Part shown: piece by piece, positions 42,704 to 52,111 of the stretch
Layout of the letters: the number at the start of each line of letters is the position of its first letter
Numbering within the stretch: the stretch's first letter is position 1
Source of the DNA: Bin5 sp965242905
Lineage (GTDB): Bacteria > Chloroflexota > Anaerolineae > Caldilineales > Caldilineaceae
DNA: 64,000 nucleotides
Direction: 5' to 3'
Assembly (NCBI GenBank): GCA_965242905.1
Contig: CBDETM010000002.1
Location: forward strand, 3,968,001 to 4,032,000
Translations under genes and position numbers: made by a program
Notes under the pieces: model-generated
Told to the model about the DNA's origin: nothing
Seen by the model: only the letters and a program-made list of their open reading frames with translations
The model's database searches: none

Positions 42704-43598
42704 GAAAGACGATTTGGAAATTACCGAAAGGCGGGCGTCAACGGGATCGCCGGTGGCTGCGCGCATCCTCTCGCGCGTCATGATGGTCGCGCTGGCCGTC
42801 TGGTTTATCGTCGAGCTCTACCCGGTCATCTTTCTGATCAATACCTCGCTGAAGACCGATGCTGAGATTCTGAGCACGCCCTTTGCCTTACCCGCCGCCT
42901 TCAACTTCATAAACTACGTGCGCGTCTGGGTGGGGGAGGGCGCCAACAATAAGCCGATCGCGCTCTACCTGCGCAACAGCATCGTCGTGACGGTCGCCAC
43001 GTTGGCGCTGCTGCTTGCAGTCTCCTCCCTGGCCGGATATGCCCTGGCGCGCGGCCGCTTTCCCGGCAGCGCCGCCACCCAGCAGACCTTCCTACTCTGC
43101 CTTGCCGTACCCGTCCACGTCCTCATCATCCCCGTCTTCTTCATGATGGACCGGTTCGGGCTGCGCAACGATCTTTTGGGCCTGTCGCTTATGTACACTA
43201 CCATGGGCGTGCCCTTCACAGTGCTGCTGATGCGGGCCTACTTCCTGAGCTTCCCCGTTGAAATGGAGGAGGCCGCGCAGATCGACGGCTGTTCGCGCAT
43301 CGGCGTATTCTGGCGCGTCGTGGTCCCCGTCTCACGCAACGCCATCGCCAGCATGGCCATCATCAACGTCAGTTGGGTCTGGAGCGAACTCTTCTTTGCT
43401 CTCGTCCTCATGGACCGCTCGGAAGCCCAAACGATGCCCCTGGCCGTCATCGCCTACGCGCCCAAGGCGATGATGGGCGAATCCACGATCGGCCCCCAAT
43501 TCGCAGCCATGGTCACCGCCGCCATGCCCCTGATCCTCGTCTACTTCCTCTTCCAGCGTCAGATTACAAAGGGCATGACGATGGGCGCGATCCGCTGA
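42687..43598 (+). CDS. Sugar ABC transporter permease, MalG/UgpE type
   Basis: 303 residues with the MalG coupling loop FPVEMEEAAQIDGCSRIGVFWRVVVPVSRNAI and the conserved ending ITKGMTMGAIR. The start overlaps the preceding permease by 17 nt, implying translational coupling. It pairs with the MalF-type subunit to form the membrane channel for the sugar bound by the lipoprotein encoded upstream. Confidence 0.94.
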   Translation: MRLSSEKDDLEITERRASTGSPVAARILSRVMMVALAVWFIVELYPVIFLINTSLKTDAEILSTPFALPAAFNFINYVRVWVGEGANNKPIALYLRNSIVVTVATLALLLAVSSLAGYALARGRFPGSAATQQTFLLCLAVPVHVLIIPVFFMMDRFGLRNDLLGLSLMYTTMGVPFTVLLMRAYFLSFPVEMEEAAQIDGCSRIGVFWRVVVPVSRNAIASMAIINVSWVWSELFFALVLMDRSEAQTMPLAVIAYAPKAMMGESTIGPQFAAMVTAAMPLILVYFLFQRQITKGMTMGAIR

Positions 43599-43739
43599 GC
43601 GGAAGCACCTGTTCCGAAGAGCGTTTCTGGGCCAGGCCCTCAACTCTTGCCCGCAACCATGGTTACTGCTCACCATCCGAAGCCCTGAGCGGTCCAGAAT
43701 CCCGGCATTCGTACACACCACAGAAAGGGGACGAGCGCG

Positions 43740-45863
43740 ATGAATTGGTTCGCTCAGACATTTCGCAAAGTCCATATCATCTACGCCTCGCCGCTTTGGG
43801 CGAAGAATCGGGGCACAGCATTCAATGCCGAAGAATATGCAGATTCCCTTGCCGCGGCCGGCGTCGACTGCGTGGAACTCTATACCAAGGACCATCACGG
43901 CATCTGCTACTATCCCTGTTCTCTCGGTCTCTCCTATCCCCACGATGTGGTCGGCGAGTTGCTCGCCGCCTTCCGCAAACGCAATATCCGCCTCATCGCC
44001 TACTTCAGCGTCTGCTTCGACAACTACGCTCTCGGCCTGCACCCGGAGTGGCGCGCCGTCAACGTCTGGGGCGACCCCTGCAAGGTCGGTCCCTTCGATA
44101 TGGCCTGCTGGAGCTCCGGCTATATGGACTTTGCCCTGCAGCAGATTCGCGAGCTGGCGCAAGGCTACGAGGTCGACGGCTACTGGTTGGATATCATGCC
44201 CTACGTCAGGAACGTCCCCCAGACCGAGTGGATGTCCAACTCACTGCCTTCCCCCTGTTACTGCTACAGCTGCCAAAAGGGGTATGAAGAGGAGACCGGA
44301 GAACGGCTGCCCCTCCTCGAAACGCCCGATTCACAGGTGGGGAATCCTCTGTTCGGGGACCTGTCGCTGCAACACATTGTCGGCCAGCCCTTCCTGGCCC
44401 ACCACGCCGACCAGGCCTACCAGTTTCTGCTCGGCAAGGGGGAAGCCTTCCTTACGCAGGCAATGGATATCCTGCGGCCCAACAATCCCGAAGCGTTGAT
44501 CACCTACAACGGCGCCAACAGTCCCGGAGACCCATTCGATTATGCCGACCTGGTCTCTATCGAAGGCCACGCCCCGCTCTACACACGCCAGAGCTTCATC
44601 GCCCGCTGGGGCCGCGCGACCGGCAAACCGTTCGAAGTCCTCGTCTCCGCCGGTCTGCCCGGTGGGCCGCTGGGCGGCCTGTGGTGCCGCTATGACCACA
44701 AGCCGTCCCCCCTTCTCCGGATGGAGAACGCCATCAGCCTGGCGCACGGCGGCAGCAGCGTCCTCGGGCAGTTCCCCTACCCCGACGGCTCGACCGACTC
44801 GGCCCAGTATCGCGGCTATGAACAGATCTTCCGGCCTACCGAAGAGATTGAACCCTGGCTGCGCCAGCCCCAGTCGGTCAGCGACGTCGGAATCCCTCTC
44901 CTGTCCAAGCCGCGCACGGCCTCGCTCTTCTGGTATCTGATGACCGAAGGCGTCGAAAACATCCACCAGGCTCTGCTCGACTACCACTATCAATACGACA
45001 TCCTGCGCAGCCTTGACGACCTGGAGTCCTACCGGCTCATCGTCCTGGCCGACCAGGCCGCGCTCTCCGATGCCGAGATCGACCGGCTCCGTGGCTATGT
45101 GGATGGCGGAGGCAAGCTGCTGGCAAGCGCCTACAGCTCCCTGTGGGACGAAAACGGCCGCCGCCGTGACGACTTCGGCCTTGCCGATCTCTTCGGCGTG
45201 TCCTTCCGCCGCGATCCCGGTCTGCCCTACGTGAGTATCCGCCTGCGCGACCAGGCCCTCGTCGACCGTGTCACTTCCTTCCCCATGTTCGCGGAAGACG
45301 CGCCCCCCGTCGAGGTAAGCCTGAACGGCGCCACCGCGCTCGGAGACTTGGTCTATCAAGAGGCAAACCGCACCAGCGGCACCACGGTAATGTGGGGAAA
45401 TGCACCGCCGGACGAGGACCAGGCCCACCCAGGGCTGTGCCGCAACGAATACGGCGAGGGGGTGTGCTGGTACGCCGCCTGGCCGCTGCGTACGGGCGGC
45501 CTGTCAAACGTCTGGATTAAACGTCTGATCAAAGAGCTTGTCAGCGATGTGGTGACCCAACCGGTGCTCACAACCACCGCGCCGGCCGGTGTCGAAGTGG
45601 TGCTGAACCGCCAGGACGGACGCCATGTCATCCACTTCGTCAACCACCACGTCGGCTCACCCGACAGGCCGTCATTCGACGAAGAAAACGGGTTGGTCCT
45701 GGATAACCTGGAAATTCAACTGGATCTGAGACGGCTGGGACTGGACAGCGTGCGGCGCGTTTACGCGCCTCCGCAGAACGACCTCTCCTACCGGGTAGAT
45801 GGAAACTACCTGGTCGTGCAGGTTCCACCACTGCAGGTGCACTCACTGATTACTGTCGAGTGA
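43740..45863 (+). CDS. Putative glycoside hydrolase, GHL6-like barrel with beta-galactosidase trimerisation-like domain
   Basis: 707 residues, no signal peptide. Residues ~10-330 look like a (beta/alpha)8 barrel: ADSLAAAGVDCVELYTKDHHGICYYPC, FRKRNIRLIAYFSVCFDNYALGLHPEW and YEVDGYWLDIMPY, whose Asp may be catalytic, resemble the 'hypothetical glycosyl hydrolase 6' family. Residues ~390-610 resemble the GH42 trimerisation domain (YRLIVLADQAALSDAEIDRLRGYVDGGGKLLAS). It probably cleaves the sugar brought in by the adjacent importer, in the cytoplasm. The bond and substrate specificity are unknown. Confidence 0.82.
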   Translation: MNWFAQTFRKVHIIYASPLWAKNRGTAFNAEEYADSLAAAGVDCVELYTKDHHGICYYPCSLGLSYPHDVVGELLAAFRKRNIRLIAYFSVCFDNYALGLHPEWRAVNVWGDPCKVGPFDMACWSSGYMDFALQQIRELAQGYEVDGYWLDIMPYVRNVPQTEWMSNSLPSPCYCYSCQKGYEEETGERLPLLETPDSQVGNPLFGDLSLQHIVGQPFLAHHADQAYQFLLGKGEAFLTQAMDILRPNNPEALITYNGANSPGDPFDYADLVSIEGHAPLYTRQSFIARWGRATGKPFEVLVSAGLPGGPLGGLWCRYDHKPSPLLRMENAISLAHGGSSVLGQFPYPDGSTDSAQYRGYEQIFRPTEEIEPWLRQPQSVSDVGIPLLSKPRTASLFWYLMTEGVENIHQALLDYHYQYDILRSLDDLESYRLIVLADQAALSDAEIDRLRGYVDGGGKLLASAYSSLWDENGRRRDDFGLADLFGVSFRRDPGLPYVSIRLRDQALVDRVTSFPMFAEDAPPVEVSLNGATALGDLVYQEANRTSGTTVMWGNAPPDEDQAHPGLCRNEYGEGVCWYAAWPLRTGGLSNVWIKRLIKELVSDVVTQPVLTTTAPAGVEVVLNRQDGRHVIHFVNHHVGSPDRPSFDEENGLVLDNLEIQLDLRRLGLDSVRRVYAPPQNDLSYRVDGNYLVVQVPPLQVHSLITVE

Positions 45864-46077
45864 TGTCATAAAGTCTCAGAATCAGACCGCCGTTTCCGGC
45901 GGCGTCCTGGCCTTTTGATACATCGTAACTTGGCCGTTTCTGAGTCGTTCAAGCAGATTCTGGCGAGGATGAAAGGGAAGCCAATCAACTGCTGGCCGGC
46001 GAGGAAATGCCGGCCAGCACAGAGGAATTCTTCGCGCTGTCTTCGACCAGCAAAACTTATGGGCAGGTATCTGCTAT

Positions 46078-47064
46078 TCAGACACTCCCAAACTGCACAT
46101 GCTCCAGCACCGCCGGGTTGCGGATATCCTTCGGCTGCCGGTCGTTGAAGAAGTCGAGAATCGCATCCACGGCCATATTCTCAATGCGACTGCGCCCTTC
46201 AATCGTCGTTGACGCCGAGTGCGGGGTCGCCACGATCTTGGGATGTGTGCGCAGCCGCGACGAGACCGGGGGCGGCTCCGGGTCAAACACGTCCAACCCC
46301 GCCCCGCGGATCTCTCCGCCGTCCAGCGCCTCCAGGAGTGCCTCCTGGTCAACCAGCGGGCCGCGCGCCAGATTGAGCAGGATAGCCTCATCCTTCATCT
46401 GCTTGAAGCGGTCTGCATTCATCAAGTGGCGCGTTTCCGGCGTGGAAGGTGCGTGCAGACTGAGAACGTCGGCGCTGCCGATAACCGTGTCCAGATCAGC
46501 GAGCTCTACGCCAATCTCCGCGGCCCGCTCCGCTGTGATGTAGGGATCGAACGCCAGTACACGCATGTCCAATCCCTGCCCGCAGATGTGGGCCACGCGC
46601 CCGCCGATCCGGCCCAGCCCGACCAGCCCGAGCGTCTTGCCCACCAATTCCGTGCCCATCGGCACAGCCCGCGGCGCAAAGTCGCCGGCGGCCAGCTGCT
46701 CCACCCCCGGCTTGACCTGCTTTGCCACGGCCAGCATCAGAGCCACCGTATGTTCGGCGGTCGACTCCGTGGGCCCGTCCGGCGTATTGCAGAAGACGAC
46801 CCGATGCCGCGTGGCTGCATCCAGGTCTACGTTATCGATGCCAATCCCGGTGCGCACCAGGATCCGCAGATTGGGCAACCGGTCGAAAACTTCGTCGTTA
46901 TAGCGAATCGCCGAGGCCGCCAGAATCGCCTGAGCCGGCTCCGCGCTGCCCACCGGGTCATCCGGGTCAGCGATCAGCCGCGTAACCGAATCGGGAAACT
47001 TGGACAGAGCGTCCGAAAGCTGGGGCGCTTCACTCCAGACATGCGTTAGTTCGGATAGGTTCAT
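46078..47064 (-). CDS. D-2-hydroxyacid dehydrogenase (phosphoglycerate dehydrogenase-like)
   Basis: 328 residues. The NAD-binding domain shows GKTLGLVGLGRIGGRVAHICGQGLDMRVLAFDPY, and the catalytic residues fall in LVRTGIGIDNVDLDAA, LNLARGPLVDQEALLEAL (Arg), DPEPPP (Glu) and VATPHSAS (His). It interconverts a 2-oxo acid and a D-2-hydroxy acid with NAD(H). Similar paralogues act on glyoxylate, hydroxypyruvate or phosphoglycerate. It lacks the ACT regulatory domain of many SerA enzymes. It stands alone on the minus strand between two sugar importer clusters. Confidence 0.93.
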   Translation of the reverse strand: MNLSELTHVWSEAPQLSDALSKFPDSVTRLIADPDDPVGSAEPAQAILAASAIRYNDEVFDRLPNLRILVRTGIGIDNVDLDAATRHRVVFCNTPDGPTESTAEHTVALMLAVAKQVKPGVEQLAAGDFAPRAVPMGTELVGKTLGLVGLGRIGGRVAHICGQGLDMRVLAFDPYITAERAAEIGVELADLDTVIGSADVLSLHAPSTPETRHLMNADRFKQMKDEAILLNLARGPLVDQEALLEALDGGEIRGAGLDVFDPEPPPVSSRLRTHPKIVATPHSASTTIEGRSRIENMAVDAILDFFNDRQPKDIRNPAVLEHVQFGSV

Positions 47065-47362
47065 GGAATCTACTCCGGCCTTTCCATTAGTTCTAGTAAG
47101 GAGGCAGATCTGTCTAGGTCTATGCCAGGCCTGATGCCCCTGCCTTTCACAGTAGTCAATGACACTCTCTTGCCGCCATCTGTATTGGTGCGTCGTCCCA
47201 GCGTCGCGCTCGAATGTTTATCAGCGTCTGAAGCGGAACGGTCGCTCGCTGTGGCAGCGTGCATCTCTTGGCCTGCTGGCACCTCTTCATTCAAATTGCG
47301 CATCGTACTCATGTGCCAAAGAATAGTATGTGGGCTCTACTAAGTCAAAAAGTAGGCCCTTT
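47065..47362. other. Gene-free gap
   Basis: No gene, hairpin or promoter is clearly supported. An 80-codon minus-strand frame (47070-47312) ends 5 nt before the dehydrogenase start but has no ribosome site and no recognisable sequence. Confidence 0.5.
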
Positions 47363-47935
47363 CTAAGAATGGAGGTTGTAACGCATCACCAACCGCTTCT
47401 GACCTACCGGCGTCACATCCACGAAGCCTGCCCGGCGATAAGTCTCAGGCGTCCCCATATACGTATACGACGGCGCATCCGGCGCCACCGGGTACCCTTC
47501 TACAGCAGGTGCGCCCTGATCGCGGGCATAGTCAACCGCCGCCTTTAACAGCCTACCCGTCAACCCTTGCCGGCGGAAATGACGGTCGACGAACAGACAC
47601 ACCACCGACCAGACCGGCGTGTCGTCAACGCGCGGCAGCACCCGGGAACGCTCCAACGCCGCGTAACTTTCGCGCGGCGCCACCGAACACCAGCCCACCG
47701 GAGTCGTACCGCTGTAGGCAAGGATCCCGACGGGCGTGCCTGTCCGCACCAGCCCTTCCAGAGCGGCAACACGGTCTTCTTTGGTCGAGCGGCGAAACGC
47801 CGAGCTGGTCATCCGCCACCGCATACAGGAGCAGTATCGAAACTTGCCGTGACAATTTGAGAACTCTTCCAGGTCTGGAAGTCGCTCGGCCGTCACAGGC
47901 AGGAACAAGAGGCGTGAGTTTCCTTGATTATCCAT
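47363..47935 (-). CDS. GNAT family N-acetyltransferase
   Basis: Start 47935 (MDNQGNSRLLFLPVTAERL) gives 190 residues; a frame upstream to 48025 lacks family similarity in its first 30 residues. The acetyl-CoA motif is RRQGLTGRLLKAAVDYARDQG, preceded by the beta strand SVVCLFVDRHF and followed by AVEGYPV and TYRRAGFVDV. A Cys-rich stretch (NCHGKFRYCSCMRWRM) near residue 30 recalls GNATs that act on small molecules. Substrate unknown. Confidence 0.86.
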   Translation of the reverse strand: MDNQGNSRLLFLPVTAERLPDLEEFSNCHGKFRYCSCMRWRMTSSAFRRSTKEDRVAALEGLVRTGTPVGILAYSGTTPVGWCSVAPRESYAALERSRVLPRVDDTPVWSVVCLFVDRHFRRQGLTGRLLKAAVDYARDQGAPAVEGYPVAPDAPSYTYMGTPETYRRAGFVDVTPVGQKRLVMRYNLHS

Positions 47936-48230
47936 ATGATCTCGGTTCGATAGACCCGCTCTGACCAGGTCCTCAGCACAGTTAAACCAAAGGGGCTCTG
48001 GGCATCGCTGGACTTCGATGCCCACTGTTTCCTGAATGATTCTATAGCATCGGGACAGTTACAGCCGATTGTCCTGGACCTGCAACGCTCAAGTGTGGCC
48101 CATCCAGCGCGATCCGCCTGGTCTGATCTCCAGAAAGCTTGTCGGCGAGTTCCGTGCCACCCCCACTGTATGCCGTGACATCGATGCGCCAACCTGCCCT
48201 GATGCCTGAGATGGGGCATCGCAAACCTGC

Positions 48231-48259
48231 TTGACAGCACAAACTAAATGTAGTATACA
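48231..48259 (+). promoter_or_regulatory. Strong sigma70-type promoter of the second sugar importer operon
   Basis: TTGACA (48231-48236), 17-nt spacer, TATACA (48254-48259). The -35 box is perfect and the -10 matches five of six. Transcription would begin near 48266, leaving a leader of about 310 nt before the first gene. Between 47936 and 48576 no gene is supported; the leader includes a possible CGCGTC/GACGCG stem (48309-48352). Confidence 0.7.
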
Positions 48260-48576
48260 AAGGCCGACCGCAACGAATCCAACCAGGGGCAGAGAATTGC
48301 TCTTGCCTTCGCGTCTCGTCAGCAATCCGATGCTTCAGTGAAGCGGGGACGCGATAGCTGCCTCTTCTCCAAGTACCACTTTCTTGCCAGCAGCATCGCA
48401 TGGGCGCGACCAGAGCAATTCCTCTTTCGCTCGCAGTTCTCTAAACTGGTTTCAACCGCCCCGAATGTCTTCGTGTGCAGTCAAGCCGCACATTTTCCCT
48501 GAATCGATATGACGCGTGATGGCTGACTGCTGGGCGGATTACTCTTTCGTTTTCTGCATTCCTCAGGAGGAAACTC

Positions 48577-49890
48577 ATGCAAAGAATTACTCGCACCTTC
48601 GTGCTGGCCGCAGTTCTCATACTGGCGGTCATTCTTTCAGCATGCGCAGCGCCGGCGGCTCCGGCCGGAGGAGCAGCTGCCGACGGCGGTGAGGCAATGG
48701 AAGAGGAAGTAGTCGAGATTACCTGGCTGCAGTGGTGGGTCAATGAATGGGGCCCGGACAACCACGCCCAGCTGATCGCCGACTTTGAAGCCCAAAATCC
48801 CAACATTAAGGTCACCGTGGTCGACGTGCCCTGGCCCGAAATGGCCGGCAAGCTCCAGGCCGCGGCCGCCGGTGGCAGCGAAACCTATGACCTGTTCGGC
48901 ACGGAGTCGACATGGATTGCCGGTCTGACCAAACAGGGGTTCATTGAAGATCTCGGCCCTTGGCTTGAAAATGACCCTGAGTTTGCCGCTAAACTGACCC
49001 CGACAACGCCCATGAACCTGCTGGGCGAGACCAGGGGACTCTGCCTCTATCTCATTCCCTACCAGTTCGCCTACAACGTAGATGTCTTCGAGGAAAAGGG
49101 TCTTGAGCCGCCGACCAACTGGGACGAGTTTTTGGAAGTGCTGCAGGCACTGCGCGACGAGGATACCAACTCATACGGTATGAGTATGCCCTTGCAGGAC
49201 GGCGGTTTCCTCCTGCTGCGTTACTTCAACTTCCGCCTCGCCCAGGAAGGTGGCCAGATGCTTGATGAGAACGGCAACGTTGCCTTCAACTCCGCCGAAG
49301 GCGTGGCGGCAATGGATTGGTGGAAAGAGTTCTACGATATGGGCCTGGTCGTACCCGGTTCCTTCGGCGAGGACCAGGCGCTGATGCTGGAATTCGTGGC
49401 CAGTGGCCAGACTTCCGCCATCATTGACGGCCCGTTTATCTGGACGAAGGCGAAGCAGATCGATCCCGAAATCCGCATGGCCTACGCCCCCGCGTGGACG
49501 CACAAAACGGGCGGCTACTCCTGGGCTTGCAGCGGCATGGGGATCGCAGCCAACTCGCCCCACAAAGAAGAGGCATGGGAATTCTTCAAGTATATCTATT
49601 CCGATGAAGTTTCCCTCAAGATGACGGAAACGGTCAGCCTGCTTTGGGCGACGAATGCGGCCGTCGATTCGCTGGCCGACTCAGATGACCCCATGTTGAG
49701 CCAGGTACCCGCATTCGCAAATCAGGATCCGGAAAGCAATATCCTGTTTGCCCCCCTTCCTGAAGCCTCGAAGCTCATAGATGCTTTCCAACAGGCTTTC
49801 CAGCAGGTACTTGCGGGCGAAAAGGATTCCCAGACCGCATTGGATGAAGCCGCCGCCATCTGGCAGGCCGAACTTGACGCCGCCAAGTAA
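48577..49890 (+). CDS. Sugar ABC transporter substrate-binding lipoprotein (SBP_bac_1)
   Basis: 437 residues with a lipoprotein signal (MQRITRTFVLAAVLILAVIL, then SAC with Cys23). The family-1 pattern is seen in ITWLQWWVNEWGPDNHAQLIADFEAQNPNIKVTVVDVPW, FAYNVDVFEEKGLEPPTNWDEFLEVL and SGQTSAIIDGPFIWTKAKQ. CAGGAGG precedes the ATG by 7 nt. It binds a sugar or amino sugar for the two permeases that follow. A strong hairpin separates it from them, which usually allows more binding protein than permease to be made. Confidence 0.94.
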   Translation: MQRITRTFVLAAVLILAVILSACAAPAAPAGGAAADGGEAMEEEVVEITWLQWWVNEWGPDNHAQLIADFEAQNPNIKVTVVDVPWPEMAGKLQAAAAGGSETYDLFGTESTWIAGLTKQGFIEDLGPWLENDPEFAAKLTPTTPMNLLGETRGLCLYLIPYQFAYNVDVFEEKGLEPPTNWDEFLEVLQALRDEDTNSYGMSMPLQDGGFLLLRYFNFRLAQEGGQMLDENGNVAFNSAEGVAAMDWWKEFYDMGLVVPGSFGEDQALMLEFVASGQTSAIIDGPFIWTKAKQIDPEIRMAYAPAWTHKTGGYSWACSGMGIAANSPHKEEAWEFFKYIYSDEVSLKMTETVSLLWATNAAVDSLADSDDPMLSQVPAFANQDPESNILFAPLPEASKLIDAFQQAFQQVLAGEKDSQTALDEAAAIWQAELDAAK

Positions 49891-49975
49891 CTGGATAGGA
49901 ACTGTGAGGCCCTTGTAGGGATTCTCTCACCCTACCGTCTGACCGCCGCGATCCCTGCTTTACTTGGGAATGATA

Positions 49976-50008
49976 GGGCCTTACGGGCACAAGAAGCCCG
50001 TAAGGCCC
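49976..50008 (+). terminator. Intercistronic hairpin between binding protein and permease genes
   Basis: GGGCCTTACGGGC (49976-49988) and GCCCGTAAGGCCC (49996-50008) form a perfect 13-bp stem with a 7-nt loop, without a T-run. It probably causes partial termination or protects the upstream mRNA, giving higher expression of the binding protein. Confidence 0.7.
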
Positions 50009-50062
50009 TGATTCACAACGCACCAACCCCCTGAGTTCAGCACAATTCTTGAGAGCTCAAGT

Positions 50063-51049
50063 ATGGGTGAAAAGGGCGCGCATCAACCGTCTTCCCCTGA
50101 GATGACTGTAAAGGTCACCGAAGCCCAATCGGCCCGACAGGGGCCTCCCTCGACGCGAAGGGTCTTGCCCCGCGAGATGTATGGCTTCTTGTTCGTGGGC
50201 CCCGCAATCCTCTTTTTCATCCTTGTCAGCATCTTTCCTCTGTTGCGCACATTTCAGATGAGCCTCATCGATGTTGAGGCCGGTATACCCCTGTTTGTCG
50301 GCATTCGACACTATGCCGAACTGGTGCAAGACCCGTGGTTCTGGAGTAGTCTGACCAATGCATTTGTCTTTACGGTTGCTTCGGTGATTCTGCATATCTT
50401 CATCGGCATGGTGCTGGCCATACTGTTGAATGAGACCTGGTTCAGCACGACATTGAGAAACATTATGCGCGGCCTGCTGATTCTGCCCTGGGTATTCTCC
50501 ACGGCATCTGCGGGACTCATGTGGACTCTCCTCTATCATCCTTTCGGCCTTCTCAACTATCTATGGGTAGGTCTATTGGGTCAGGAAATGCCGATTGAGT
50601 TTCTTGCAAAGCCGGGTCTGGCAATGGCCTCGGTTGTCGCCGTCAATACCTGGAAAGCCTATCCCTTTTATATGATCATCATTCTTGGCGGACTTCAGGC
50701 GATTCCGCCCGAACTCTACGAGGCTGCCAAGGTTGATGGGGCCAACGCAGGCAGACGCTTCTGGCATGTCACTTTGCCCCAACTGCGTCCCATCCTGATC
50801 GCCATTTCCACCATCGATATCATCACGACTGTGGGCCACGTAGATCTGATCAGAATGCTGACCCGGGGTGGTCCCCTCCGCAGCACCGAGACCGTGGCCT
50901 ACTATATTTATAAGACCGCCCTGCTGGACGGCAACCTGGGCTACGGCGCCGCGGTCAGCACCCTGATGCTGATCATGGTGGCCATCCTTATCATCGTCTA
51001 TTTGAGGCTGGTGTCTCGGGGGAGCGAATCAGGTGAAACGAGCTTCTGA
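50063..51049 (+). CDS. Sugar ABC transporter permease, MalF/UgpA type
   Basis: 328 residues with six membrane helices, the first at FLFVGPAILFFILVSIFPLLRTF. The coupling loop is IPPELYEAAKVDGANAGRRFWHVTLPQLRPILI. It forms a heteromeric channel with the next gene, which overlaps it by 17 nt. The charged 40-residue N-terminus is cytoplasmic. Confidence 0.94.
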   Translation: MGEKGAHQPSSPEMTVKVTEAQSARQGPPSTRRVLPREMYGFLFVGPAILFFILVSIFPLLRTFQMSLIDVEAGIPLFVGIRHYAELVQDPWFWSSLTNAFVFTVASVILHIFIGMVLAILLNETWFSTTLRNIMRGLLILPWVFSTASAGLMWTLLYHPFGLLNYLWVGLLGQEMPIEFLAKPGLAMASVVAVNTWKAYPFYMIIILGGLQAIPPELYEAAKVDGANAGRRFWHVTLPQLRPILIAISTIDIITTVGHVDLIRMLTRGGPLRSTETVAYYIYKTALLDGNLGYGAAVSTLMLIMVAILIIVYLRLVSRGSESGETSF

Positions 51050-51887
51050 TCTCAGATTCAGGTACGGGTATCTGATACATCAAGTCTTTGTCGTATCACT
51101 CACGACCCTCTCGGCCATCATAATCCTTACACCGGTTGTCTGGATGATCAATGCCGCTATGCGGCCAATTAAGGAGGTTCTTACATATCCTCCCCGGCTC
51201 GACCCCAGCCAGCTCACCTTCGAATACATGGCTTCCTTGATCGAAAATGAACTGTATCGTGGGTACTTCGTAAACAGTACGATTATCTCTCTTTCCACGC
51301 TCGCGATCGTTCTTGTTCTTGGTCTCCTCGCGGCCTATGGCTTTTCGCGCTTCAAAATGGTGGGCGGGCGGTACATGCTGCTGGGTATCATGGCACTGCT
51401 CATGCTGCCCACCGTAACCCTGATCGTTCCCTATTTCCGGCTGGCCCACCTTGTCGGGCTCTACGACACTCTCTTTGGACTCATCGTCGTAAACTCTGCC
51501 TTTATTCTGCCCATCTGTATCTGGCTCTTGAAGGGATATATGGACGCCATTCCTGTTGACCTTGAAGAAGCGGCAATGATAGACGGCTGCACCCGCCTCC
51601 AGGCCATGCAGAAAATTCTGGTGCCCTTGGCCGTACCGGGAATCGTGGGCACAGGCACCTTCGTCTTCGTATTTGCCTGGAACGAATTCCTGCTTGCCGT
51701 TACACTCACAGACTCGCCCGGATCCCAGCCTCTCACGATCGGCCTGGCCGCCTTCTTTGGCCAGTTCGTCAGAGACTGGAACTCCATCATGGCACTCTCG
51801 ACGATCACCAGCATCCCGCTCATGATCATCTTTGTCCTGTTCCAGCGCTGGGTTGTACAGGGCATGACGAGCGGCGCAGTCAAATAG
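51033..51887 (+). CDS. Sugar ABC transporter permease, MalG/UgpE type
   Basis: 284 residues beginning inside the previous gene (GTGAAACGAGCTTCTG), hence a GTG start. The coupling loop reads IPVDLEEAAMIDGCTRLQAMQKILVPLAVPGI, and the C-terminus QRWVVQGMTSGAVK is typical of MalG-like subunits. It is the second half of the membrane channel. No ATPase gene accompanies the operon. Confidence 0.94.
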   Translation: MKRASDLRFRYGYLIHQVFVVSLTTLSAIIILTPVVWMINAAMRPIKEVLTYPPRLDPSQLTFEYMASLIENELYRGYFVNSTIISLSTLAIVLVLGLLAAYGFSRFKMVGGRYMLLGIMALLMLPTVTLIVPYFRLAHLVGLYDTLFGLIVVNSAFILPICIWLLKGYMDAIPVDLEEAAMIDGCTRLQAMQKILVPLAVPGIVGTGTFVFVFAWNEFLLAVTLTDSPGSQPLTIGLAAFFGQFVRDWNSIMALSTITSIPLMIIFVLFQRWVVQGMTSGAVK

Positions 51888-52111
51888 CCCTCATTTCCTG
51901 TTGTCCGTTTCAGAGGAACAGCCGCTGCTCACATCAGTTGAATCATCCTAAGCAAACCACAGGTGAGGCGGTAGCGGTTGGTCGAGTGACTTCTGGGCAA
52001 GTCTGACAAGGCAATCTCGGCCTCGACCATGCCCGACTATCCAACGAACTGGATCGTTTCATCTGAAATGCGGCCGGTTCCATCTGTTAAGTTCAAAGGG
52101 AGAGAAACGAA

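Noticed and set aside
47070..47312. 80-residue minus-strand ORF before the hydroxyacid dehydrogenase
   Set aside because: No Shine-Dalgarno, no recognised motif and polar low-complexity sequence; too weak to list as a gene.
48042..48401. 119-residue minus-strand ORF
   Set aside because: Covers a near-consensus promoter and leader on the other strand and shows no family features.
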